NCBI GenBank assembly: GCA_944325475.1
Contig: CALVAF010000107.1
Coordinates: forward strand, 1-5,097
DNA: 5,097 nucleotides
Direction: 5' to 3'
Source of the DNA: an uncultured Helicobacter sp.
Lineage (GTDB): Bacteria > Campylobacterota > Campylobacteria > Campylobacterales > Helicobacteraceae
This document shows positions 1 to 5,097 of the stretch, one piece after another (positions within the stretch are counted from its first letter, which is position 1; each line of letters opens with the position of its first letter). The position numbers were made by a program, and so were the translations under genes. A model generated the notes under the pieces. The model was given only the letters and a program-made list of their open reading frames with translations. It made no database searches and was not told where the DNA came from.

Positions 1-104
1 AGGCCAAAAATTGTATCTTTTGGAAGGCTAAAGCTCACATTATCAATCGCCTTTAACCCACCAAAAGCAAGACTTACATTCTCTAAGTCTAGCAATGCCC
101 GCAT
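1..104 (-). CDS. livG: LivG, ABC transporter ATPase for branched-chain amino acids (N-terminal fragment)
   Basis: Only the first 34 codons lie in the window; the gene continues past the left edge. The peptide starts MRALLDLENVSLAFGGLKAI, which is the typical opening of LivG-type ATPases: a first beta strand, then the aromatic A-loop region and the FGGLKA signature. It ends at TIFG, immediately before the expected Walker A loop. LivG is one of the two cytoplasmic nucleotide-binding subunits that power the LivH/LivM permease. The ATG at 104 is preceded by AGGAG at 112-108, a rather short spacing of 3 bases. The gene start overlaps the end of livM by 16 bases, which suggests translational coupling and a shared transcript. 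The family call is firm from this short but distinctive segment and from context; the rest of the protein cannot be judged. Confidence 0.9.
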   Translation of the reverse strand, partial: MRALLDLENVSLAFGGLKAIDNVSFSLPKDTIFG

Positions 105-1300
105 GCTCTCCTACCAAAGATTCTAAAAAATCTCGGCTTTAAGTCCCATATTTCCTTTTTGCCCATAATGCCTTCTCTAGCAAAAAGCATAATCACAAGC
201 AAAATAAGCGAGAAAAAGACCATTCTTAAACCCGGATAAGTCCCAAAATCTTTGCCAAAGAACACCAAAGGCTGATCTAAAAATCTAAGCCACTCGCCCC
301 CACCAATTACCAAAACCGCTCCCAAAATTGCCCCTGTCGTGCTTCCAAGCCCACCAAGCACGATGATAATCAAAAGCTGGAAAGTTAGCTCAAAACCAAA
401 AATCTTAGGATCAATCGTTGTTAGCAAAACTGCCATCAATCCACCCCCAACTCCTTCCAAAAATGCACTAGTAGAAAAGGCAAAAGTCTTGATTTTAAAG
501 GTATTAATCCCCATAGCAATCGCCGCATCCTCATCATCTCTAACTGCCTTCATCGCTCTGCCATATTTAGAAGACACAATCTGTAAAATCAAAATCACTG
601 CAGCTACAGCTAAAATCCCACTCCAAAAAAGCACCGTGATATTCGCACCATTTTCAAAAGAATGCGTATAAACAAATCCCAAAGGACCCTTCAAAAACTC
701 TGGAAAACTCGCAGAATCTAGCCAACCTTGCATAAGTTTCTGTAATCCCCCAACCACTAAATCAGCATTATTTGGAATCTCATTTAAGCCAATGGCACCA
801 TTAGTCCATTGTGGATTGTTAATAGCTAGAATCTTAATAATAAACCCAAAGCCTAAAGTTACAATGGCAAGATAATCTCCCCTCACTCTAAAAACAGGGA
901 AAGCCAATAAAACTGCAATAAATGCCGCTACTAAACCACTACAGAGTAAAGCTGGAAGTAACTCACTATACATGCTTAAAACAAAAGGATGTGGCTGTGC
1001 TAAATCAAACATTCCAAGCTTAGAATCCTCATCTAAAAGCATCAAAGCCGTGATATACGCCCCAATTGCCACAAAGCCATTAGGCTCCAAAGAAAGCTGT
1101 CCGGTAACACCATTAATCAAATTATAGCTCACCGCAAAAATCACAAAAATAAGAATATTATTAAAGATTCTTAAAACATAATCATTCAAAAAACATTGTG
1201 CTACAAACAAAACCACAATCACGCTAATATAAAGTAGCAAATGCCCACCCAAAGTCGCACTTGTAGGATTTGAATCATAAAATCTCTGCCATTTACTCAT
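89..1300 (-). CDS. livM: LivM, branched-chain amino acid ABC transporter permease
   Basis: This is an inner-membrane permease subunit that pairs with LivH to form the channel of the amino acid importer. Counted from the ATG at 1300 it has 403 residues, close to the usual LivM length. Hydrophobic segments lie at about 19-38, 44-60, 115-135, 222-241, 305-316 and 360-373. Family motifs visible are RGDYLAIVTLGFG (140-152), the cytoplasmic EAA-type loop that contacts the ATPase (about 247-266, GRAMKAVRDDEDAA then AMGIN), and GGLGS (316-320). The stretch after GQLSL reads EPNGF (72-76), where many LivM proteins have GHAGF. A GTG at 1303 directly precedes the ATG, and AGGGGA at 1314-1309 suits either: spacing is 6 bases to GTG and 9 to ATG. 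The true start is therefore uncertain by one codon. The C-terminus ends CGHC, encoded within the overlap with livG. The order livH-livM-livG supports the assignment. Confidence 0.95.
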   Translation of the reverse strand: MSKWQRFYDSNPTSATLGGHLLLYISVIVVLFVAQCFLNDYVLRIFNNILIFVIFAVSYNLINGVTGQLSLEPNGFVAIGAYITALMLLDEDSKLGMFDLAQPHPFVLSMYSELLPALLCSGLVAAFIAVLLAFPVFRVRGDYLAIVTLGFGFIIKILAINNPQWTNGAIGLNEIPNNADLVVGGLQKLMQGWLDSASFPEFLKGPLGFVYTHSFENGANITVLFWSGILAVAAVILILQIVSSKYGRAMKAVRDDEDAAIAMGINTFKIKTFAFSTSAFLEGVGGGLMAVLLTTIDPKIFGFELTFQLLIIIVLGGLGSTTGAILGAVLVIGGGEWLRFLDQPLVFFGKDFGTYPGLRMVFFSLILLVIMLFAREGIMGKKEIWDLKPRFFRIFGRRACGHC

Positions 1301-1308
1301 CACTAAAA

Positions 1309-1314
1309 TCCCCT
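1309..1314 (-). promoter_or_regulatory. Ribosome-binding site of livM
   Basis: On the minus strand AGGGGA shares its AG with the livH stop codon TAG (1315-1313). It lies 6 bases before a GTG and 9 before an adjacent ATG, so it does not decide between the two starts. Overlap of stop and binding site suggests that ribosomes finishing livH reinitiate on livM. Confidence 0.7.
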
Positions 1315-2212
1315 AAAAACGACTTTTCTCTAAACGCCAATCACCCATAATGCCAACTGGGCGGAAAAGCAAAACAAGAATCAAAAACAAAAATGCAAAC
1401 GCATCTTTATAGCCTCCAAGTTCTGGAAACACCGCTACTGCCATAACCTCAGTAAATCCCAAAATAAATCCACCAAGCACCGCACCGCCCACGCTTCCAA
1501 TCCCTCCTAAAACCGCAGCTGCAAAGGCTTTTAAACCAATCAAAACCCCCATAAGCGGATCAATTGTAGGGTAAGAAATAGCATAGAAAATCCCGCCAAT
1601 CCCAGCTAAAGCACTTCCAATAGCAAACACAAGCCCAATGATGTTATTCACATTTACACCCATTAATCGCACCGTATTAATATCAAATGCAGTCGCTCTA
1701 ATCGCCATTCCCTGCTTAGTATGATACAAAAATTGTAACAGCACAACAAGCAATACTAAAGTAACAAGAGGAACAACTATCGTGATATAAGTAATGCTAA
1801 TAGTAGAAAAATTAAGCGTTTTTGCAAAAAACTCTGGGGCACTGAAAAAACGTGGAGTCGAACCAAAAAAGACATTAAAAAGATTTTCTAAAAAAAAGCT
1901 TACGCCAATAGCAGTAATTAACATAGAAATTCGAGGTGCAGAGCGTAAAGGAAGATATGCCACCCTATCAATCCCAACTCCCAAAAGCACACAGACTACA
2001 ACAGCAAAAATCGCTGAAGCATAAAAGGGTAGCCCAAGGCTACTGACTGCAAAAAAGCTTAAAAACGCCCCTACCATAATAATATCCGCATGGGCAAAAT
2101 TAATCAAACGCAAACACCCATACACCATTGTATAGCCAATGGCAATAAGGGCATACATACTCCCAAGACTTAAACCATTAATACATTGCTGCAAAAAAGT
2201 CAAAATATCCAA
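1313..2212 (-). CDS. livH: LivH, branched-chain amino acid ABC transporter permease
   Basis: This is the second inner-membrane permease subunit of the Liv importer, 299 residues, close to the usual length near 300. The N-terminus carries the classic LivH segment INGLSLGSMYALIAIGYTMV (11-30), followed by RLINFAHADIIMVGAF. Other family landmarks are LITAIGVSFFLEN (98-110), the cytoplasmic EAA-type loop at about 168-187 (GMAIRATAFDINTVRLMGVN), and LGGIGSVGGAVLGG (235-248). Hydrophobic segments recur throughout, including about 62-79, 141-161, 190-208 and 271-283. The start codon is TTG at 2212: a strong ribosome-binding site sits at 2223-2217, no ATG or GTG lies nearby in frame, and the next methionine (residue 19) is inside the first conserved helix. 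The livK stop lies 9 bases upstream. An 8-base T run on the coding strand (1897-1890) encodes Phe-Phe, and the frame is intact. Confidence 0.96.
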   Translation of the reverse strand: MDILTFLQQCINGLSLGSMYALIAIGYTMVYGCLRLINFAHADIIMVGAFLSFFAVSSLGLPFYASAIFAVVVCVLLGVGIDRVAYLPLRSAPRISMLITAIGVSFFLENLFNVFFGSTPRFFSAPEFFAKTLNFSTISITYITIVVPLVTLVLLVVLLQFLYHTKQGMAIRATAFDINTVRLMGVNVNNIIGLVFAIGSALAGIGGIFYAISYPTIDPLMGVLIGLKAFAAAVLGGIGSVGGAVLGGFILGFTEVMAVAVFPELGGYKDAFAFLFLILVLLFRPVGIMGDWRLEKSRF

Positions 2213-2216
2213 AACA

Positions 2217-2223
2217 CCACCTT
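2217..2223 (-). promoter_or_regulatory. Ribosome-binding site that fixes the TTG start of livH
   Basis: The minus strand reads TAAGGTGGTGTTTTG. AAGGTGGT differs from the ideal AAGGAGGT at one base, and its first two bases belong to the livK stop codon TAA (2224-2222). Spacing from AAGG to the TTG is 7 bases. There is no in-frame ATG or GTG in the spacer, so the TTG at 2212-2210 is the likely start. Confidence 0.8.
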
Positions 2224-3325
2224 ATGGCTCAATGGTCGTCTTATAAACCAATTTACCATTTTTGACTTCATTAATCACGGCACTGCGAATTGATTCTCCA
2301 TTTTGGAGTGAAAATTTACCGCTAATCCCCTCATAATCTGTGGCATTGCGAATCTTATCATTAATACACACTCTATCTTCTGCCCCACACGCCTCAATAG
2401 CAGCCACTGCAATTCCATACGCATCGGCTAATAAAACACTAAAGCTACTCACAGGCTCTTTATAAGTTGCTTCATAATCCTTGATAAAAGCCTCTCCTTT
2501 AGGAGTTTGTTTAGAGCTAGTCGAGTAATAATCTGTTACCATATAGCCTTCTCCTGCTTCTTTTGCCACATCAAAAAAGATTTGATTTGAGACTAGCCCA
2601 TCACCACCGATTGTAGGAAGAAAGATTCCAAGTTGTTGAGCTTGCAGGGCAATCAAACCACCTTCATTATAATAAATTGGCAAATACAAAACATCAGGAT
2701 TTGCCGCCTTAATACTTGAAAGCTGTGCTTTAAAATCCTTAGTTCCTGCTTGTGCGTGGGTTTCAATTATAATTTGTCCGCCTAATTTTTTGAATTGATT
2801 CTTAAAAGATTTCGCAAGTCCAATAGAATAATCACTGCTATTATCAAACAAGATTGCCGCTTTTTTTGCACCCAAATCCCTAAAGGCTAGATTAGCTGCA
2901 ATCACACCTTGAAAACTATCAGCAAAGGAAATTCTTGAAACAAACTTTTTGCCCTTTGTTACCCTATCATTTGTCGCAACCGGTGCAATCAGCGGGGTTT
3001 GACTATCATCAGCAATCTTTGTCATAGCCAACGCATTAGTTGAAATCATCGGACCAATCACCACACTAACTTTGTCGCTAGAAACTAGCTTTTGCATTGC
3101 ATTTGCCGATTCGATTTTATCGCTTTTATTATCCACAAAAATAAGTTTAATTGTGTCACCATTTTTAGTTTTATTTTGTGCTTTATAAGCCAAATCAATT
3201 CCACGTTTGCCAAGCTCTCCAAACCCACCAACAGCACCACTAACAGGTAACACAATACCAATTTTAACCTCTTGAGAAAAGGCAAAACTACCCAACAAAG
3301 CCAAAGATAAAAAAATCTTTTTCAT
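2222..3325 (-). CDS. livK: Periplasmic branched-chain amino acid-binding protein (LivK/LivJ type)
   Basis: This is the periplasmic receptor that captures Leu/Ile/Val or related amino acids and delivers them to LivHM. It has 367 residues from the ATG at 3325. Residues 1-17 form a Sec signal peptide (MKK, hydrophobic core, AFS), with probable cleavage before QEVKIG; there is no lipobox cysteine. The mature part has the type I periplasmic-binding fold: KIGIVLPVSG (21-30), GPMISTNA (91-98) and IAPVATND (113-120). By family precedent Ser95/Thr96 and Ala117/Thr118 contact the ligand carboxylate and amine, Tyr166 closes the pocket, and Asp242 in GGDGLV replaces the acid that binds the amino group. 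Two cysteines, C313 and C320, could form a disulfide. The ATG is preferred over a TTG five codons upstream because the binding site GGGAG (3338-3334) is 8 bases before the ATG and overlaps that TTG. The choice of livK over livJ is nominal, and ligand specificity is not shown. Confidence 0.95.
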   Translation of the reverse strand: MKKIFLSLALLGSFAFSQEVKIGIVLPVSGAVGGFGELGKRGIDLAYKAQNKTKNGDTIKLIFVDNKSDKIESANAMQKLVSSDKVSVVIGPMISTNALAMTKIADDSQTPLIAPVATNDRVTKGKKFVSRISFADSFQGVIAANLAFRDLGAKKAAILFDNSSDYSIGLAKSFKNQFKKLGGQIIIETHAQAGTKDFKAQLSSIKAANPDVLYLPIYYNEGGLIALQAQQLGIFLPTIGGDGLVSNQIFFDVAKEAGEGYMVTDYYSTSSKQTPKGEAFIKDYEATYKEPVSSFSVLLADAYGIAVAAIEACGAEDRVCINDKIRNATDYEGISGKFSLQNGESIRSAVINEVKNGKLVYKTTIEP

Positions 3326-3333
3326 TTGAAAAA

Positions 3334-3338
3334 CTCCC
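3334..3338 (-). promoter_or_regulatory. Ribosome-binding site that fixes the ATG start of livK
   Basis: GGGAG on the minus strand lies 8 bases before the ATG at 3325. The upstream in-frame TTG (3340-3338) overlaps this site and so cannot use it. The shorter protein also begins with a textbook MKK signal peptide. Confidence 0.8.
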
Positions 3339-3359
3339 AAAATAATTTTAAAAACTTTT

Positions 3360-3365
3360 ATTGTA
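3360..3365 (-). promoter_or_regulatory. Candidate -10 box of the liv operon promoter
   Basis: TACAAT on the minus strand matches the sigma-70 -10 consensus at five of six bases and would place the transcript start near 3353, giving a leader of about 28 bases that carries the livK binding site. No TTGACA-like -35 is visible upstream, only AT-rich sequence, as is usual for housekeeping promoters in Campylobacterota. TGTAAT at 3399-3394 is a weaker alternative. In such AT-rich sequence a chance match is possible. Confidence 0.45.
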
Positions 3366-3431
3366 AAAAGCCTTACTTTAAATATTCTTTAAAATTACAA
3401 AAGTTACTAAGATTTACATAAAAACTTGCAA

Positions 3432-3467
3432 TTTTGTGATATTTTTGCTTAATTTTTTGCACCTTTT
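3432..3467. other. Helically phased T-tracts, predicted bent DNA
   Basis: Runs of 4, 5, 6 and 4 T lie at 3432-3435, 3442-3446, 3453-3458 and 3464-3467. Their centres are about 10.5, 11.5 and 10 bases apart, close to one helical turn. Phased A/T-tracts are known to bend DNA. The block lies between the two divergent promoters, upstream of both, where curvature or a nucleoid protein could affect either. The tracts are seen directly; the bending and any role are inferred. Confidence 0.5.
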
Positions 3468-3509
3468 ATTTGCCCTAAAATTTGTATAAACTAATAAAAT
3501 ATCATTTTT

Positions 3510-3542
3510 TTAAATTATCCTTAAATTAACATTAAGTATAAT
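3510..3542 (+). promoter_or_regulatory. Promoter of the aminotransferase-epimerase operon, with 11-base periodic upstream region
   Basis: TATAAT at 3537-3542 is a perfect -10 hexamer, which puts the transcript start near 3549 and gives a leader of about 43 bases. Three 11-base units precede and include it: TTAAATTATCC (3510-3520), TTAAATTAACA (3521-3531) and TTAAGTATAAT (3532-3542). There is no TTGACA-like -35. A periodic AT signal in place of a -35 box is the described form of sigma-70 promoters in Campylobacter. TATAAA at 3485-3490 is a weaker second candidate. Confidence 0.6.
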
Positions 3543-3580
3543 TTATATTTAATTTTATAACAACATTTTATGAATACAAA

Positions 3581-3585
3581 AAGGA
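3581..3585 (+). promoter_or_regulatory. Ribosome-binding site of the class V aminotransferase
   Basis: AAGGA lies 6 bases before the ATG at 3592. This supports that start over an out-of-frame ATG at 3570. Confidence 0.75.
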
Positions 3586-3591
3586 TAAATC

Positions 3592-4710
3592 ATGTTACTT
3601 TTTACCCCCGGACCTACCCCAACTCCAGAATTTATACGCACTGCGATGAATACTCCTACAATCCACCACCGCACACAAGAATTTGAAGAAATTTTTGCCA
3701 CCACAAGGAATCTTTTAAAAGAAATGCTCAAAACCAAGGAAGTTTTAATGCTTGCAAGCTCTGGAAGTGGCGCTATGGAAGCGTGTGTGACTTCACTTTG
3801 TGAAAACAAACTCCTTAGCATTAATAGCGGAAAATTTGGAGAGAGATTTGGGAAAATTGCTAACGCTTTTGGCATTCCTTGCATTGAAATCACAAACCAA
3901 TGGGATACTCCTGTTAGCCTTGATTCAGTCATGGAAGCCCTAAAAAATAATCCTGATATTGATGCCTTTTGTATCCAAGCATGCGAGAGTGCAAGTGGGC
4001 TAAGACACCCTTATGAGATTATTGCTAAAGCCATTAAAGATTTCAATCCTGAAATTATGGTGATTGTCGATGGAATCACAGCTATGGGCGTTGAATCTCT
4101 TGATGTTAGCTGCGTTGATGCCCTCATTGGTGGATCACAAAAAGCTTTTATGCTTCCGCCTGGAATGAGTATCATCGGACTTAGTCAAAAGGCGATTGAG
4201 AAAATTCAAAGGCGTGATGTGGGATTTTATTTCAACCTCAAAACCGAGCTTAAAAATCAAACCAAAAACACCACTGCTTGGACTGCACCCACAACCATTA
4301 TCATCGGGCTTTGTGCGTTTTTACAAAAGGCAAAAAAAATCGGATTTGAAAATCTCTACCAAGACACCAAAGCAAGGTCGTTTGCTTGCGATCTTGCCTT
4401 AGAAGGAATTGATTTGAAAGTTTATCCCAAAATCCCAGCTCTTGCAATGACTACGATTATTGATGAGCAAAGTGATGAGATTAGAAAGATTCTTAAAAAC
4501 GAATTTAATGTCAATGTTGCTGGCGGACAAGATCATCTAAAGGGTAAAATTTTTCGAGTTAATCACATGGGAATGGTGCCTTTAAGTGAGATTTCATGGG
4601 CGATTAATGCCATTGAACTCAGCCTAGAAAAGCTTAACCGCCGTAACTTCAATGGTTTTGCTAATCAAATTTTCTTAGAACAATATTATAAAATCAAGAA
4701 TCGAGGATAA
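3592..4710 (+). CDS. PLP-dependent class V aminotransferase (serine/alanine-glyoxylate or phosphoserine type)
   Basis: This is a complete cytoplasmic, fold-type I PLP enzyme of 372 residues that would transfer an amino group between an amino acid and a 2-oxo acid. The N-terminus TPGPTPTPEF (5-14) and HHRTQEF (25-31) are typical of the alanine-glyoxylate/serine-pyruvate group. SSGSGAMEA (56-64) forms the phosphate-binding turn, W104 is placed to stack on the cofactor ring, D160 in IVDGITAMG pairs with the pyridine nitrogen, and K184 in GGSQKAFMLPPG is the Schiff-base lysine. R322 in FRVNHMG (321-327) should bind the substrate carboxylate. No key residue is missing. The substrate cannot be read from the sequence: serine-pyruvate, alanine-glyoxylate, aspartate and phosphoserine (SerC-like) activity all occur in this family. 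It is divergent from the liv operon, and its stop is one base before the epimerase start, so the two are probably one operon. An 8-A run at 4332-4339 is intact in frame. Confidence 0.9.
   Translation: MLLFTPGPTPTPEFIRTAMNTPTIHHRTQEFEEIFATTRNLLKEMLKTKEVLMLASSGSGAMEACVTSLCENKLLSINSGKFGERFGKIANAFGIPCIEITNQWDTPVSLDSVMEALKNNPDIDAFCIQACESASGLRHPYEIIAKAIKDFNPEIMVIVDGITAMGVESLDVSCVDALIGGSQKAFMLPPGMSIIGLSQKAIEKIQRRDVGFYFNLKTELKNQTKNTTAWTAPTTIIIGLCAFLQKAKKIGFENLYQDTKARSFACDLALEGIDLKVYPKIPALAMTTIIDEQSDEIRKILKNEFNVNVAGGQDHLKGKIFRVNHMGMVPLSEISWAINAIELSLEKLNRRNFNGFANQIFLEQYYKIKNRG
4703..4707 (+). promoter_or_regulatory. Ribosome-binding site of the epimerase, inside the aminotransferase gene
   Basis: GAGGA lies within the last codons of the aminotransferase, 4 bases before the ATG at 4712. 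With the stop codon at 4708-4710 falling between the two, translation of the epimerase is probably coupled to that of the aminotransferase. Confidence 0.65.
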
Positions 4711-4711
4711 A

Positions 4712-5097
4712 ATGAAAATTTTAGTGACAGGAACAGCAGGGTTTATCGGTTCCTTTTTAGCTTTAAGGCTCATTGAAAGGGGTGATGAGGTTATTGGGCT
4801 TGATTGCATTAATGATTATTATGATGTCAAAATTAAATATGGCAGACTAAAAAACAGCGGAATCGCTCAAGAAAAAATCGCTTACAACACATTTATCCAA
4901 AGCGAAAAATATCCTAATTACCGCTTTATCAATCTAAAATTAGAAGACAAAGAAAATCTTTTTGCACTTTTTGAAAACCAAAAGTTTGACAAAGTCTGCA
5001 ATCTCGCCGCACAAGCAGGGGTGCGCTACTCTCTAGTCAATCCTTATGCGTATGTGGATAGCAATATCATAGGCTTTGTGAATATTCTAGAGGCTTG
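4712..5097 (+). CDS. UDP-glucuronate epimerase-type NAD-dependent sugar-nucleotide epimerase (N-terminal fragment)
   Basis: The first 128 codons are present and the gene runs off the right edge. It is an extended short-chain dehydrogenase/reductase. The Rossmann nucleotide-binding motif GTAGFIG (7-13) follows the first strand MKILVT, and an acidic residue ends the second strand in VIGLD (D31). The NDYYD motif (34-38) and the later segment AAQAGVRYSL followed by NPYAYVDSNI are typical of UDP-glucuronate 4-epimerases (CapI/LpsL-like), which convert UDP-glucuronate to UDP-galacturonate for capsule, lipopolysaccharide or other surface glycans. The catalytic SxnYxxxK region lies beyond the window, so activity cannot be confirmed. 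A related UDP-glucose/GlcNAc 4-epimerase is less likely because of the NDYYD motif. The gene starts one base after the aminotransferase stop and probably shares its promoter. Confidence 0.9.
   Translation, partial: MKILVTGTAGFIGSFLALRLIERGDEVIGLDCINDYYDVKIKYGRLKNSGIAQEKIAYNTFIQSEKYPNYRFINLKLEDKENLFALFENQKFDKVCNLAAQAGVRYSLVNPYAYVDSNIIGFVNILEA

Noticed and set aside
339..671. 110-codon open frame on the plus strand
   Set aside because: It lies wholly inside livM on the opposite strand and gives a low-complexity Lys/Ser/Pro/Ile peptide with no recognisable domain, as expected for an antisense shadow of a membrane protein gene.
1794..2024. 76-codon open frame on the plus strand
   Set aside because: It is antisense to the well-supported livH and the peptide is basic with no motif.
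3085..3285. 66-codon open frame on the minus strand
   Set aside because: It is an alternative frame inside livK, which has strong family motifs in its own frame.
3399..3428. Weak inverted repeat AAGTT ... AACTT upstream of the liv promoter, considered as a regulator site
   Set aside because: The arms are only five bases, the spacing is long, and no known regulator consensus was recognised.
3543..3560. Imperfect palindrome TTATA ... TATAA just downstream of the aminotransferase promoter, considered as an operator
   Set aside because: It is made only of A and T in very AT-rich sequence with short arms, so it is not distinguishable from chance.
3570..3686. 38-codon frame starting at an upstream ATG before the aminotransferase, considered as a leader peptide
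   Set aside because: It has no ribosome-binding site, runs far into the aminotransferase gene out of frame, and has no run of regulatory codons such as would suggest attenuation.
3555..3932. 125-codon open frame on the minus strand
   Set aside because: It is antisense to the start of the aminotransferase and would run into its promoter leader. The peptide has no recognisable domain.
4196..4402. 68-codon open frame on the plus strand
   Set aside because: It is a shifted frame inside the aminotransferase with no motif.
1..5097. CRISPR arrays, insertion sequences, tRNA or rRNA genes, rho-independent terminators
   Set aside because: No regularly spaced repeats, transposase genes, terminal inverted repeats, cloverleaf sequences, or GC-rich hairpins followed by T runs were seen. 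Both operons continue past the window edges, so their terminators would lie outside.

Overview
This looks like an ordinary chromosomal segment of a low-GC Campylobacterota bacterium (Helicobacter/Campylobacter-like). The evidence is the AT-rich lysine/isoleucine/phenylalanine codon usage, AT-only promoter regions lacking a clear -35 box, and a branched-chain amino acid (Liv) transporter operon with the gene order known from that group. The genus cannot be fixed from this window.

Left half, minus strand (3325 down to 1): an operon read right to left. It holds livK (periplasmic substrate-binding protein), livH and livM (the two permeases) and the first 34 codons of livG (ATPase), which runs off the left edge just before its Walker A motif. 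The genes are tightly packed. The livK-livH and livH-livM junctions have stop codons overlapping the next ribosome-binding site, and livM overlaps livG by 16 bases. livH starts with TTG. Together they form most of a type I ABC importer for leucine/isoleucine/valine or related hydrophobic amino acids. The second ATPase, livF, would be expected beyond the left edge.

Centre (3326-3591): a 266-base divergent, very AT-rich intergenic region. It holds a probable promoter for each side, a set of helically phased T-tracts suggesting bent DNA, and an 11-base periodic repeat ending in the -10 box of the rightward promoter. No RNA gene or terminator was seen.

Right half, plus strand (3592 to the end): a complete PLP-dependent class V aminotransferase (serine/alanine-glyoxylate or phosphoserine type). 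One base later comes the first third of a UDP-glucuronate epimerase-type NAD-dependent sugar-nucleotide epimerase, cut off by the right edge. The two are probably co-transcribed and translationally coupled, and the epimerase may mark the start of a surface-glycan gene cluster.

I found no clearly novel system here. The points most worth a second look are the pairing of an amino-acid-type aminotransferase with a sugar epimerase and the structured intergenic region.
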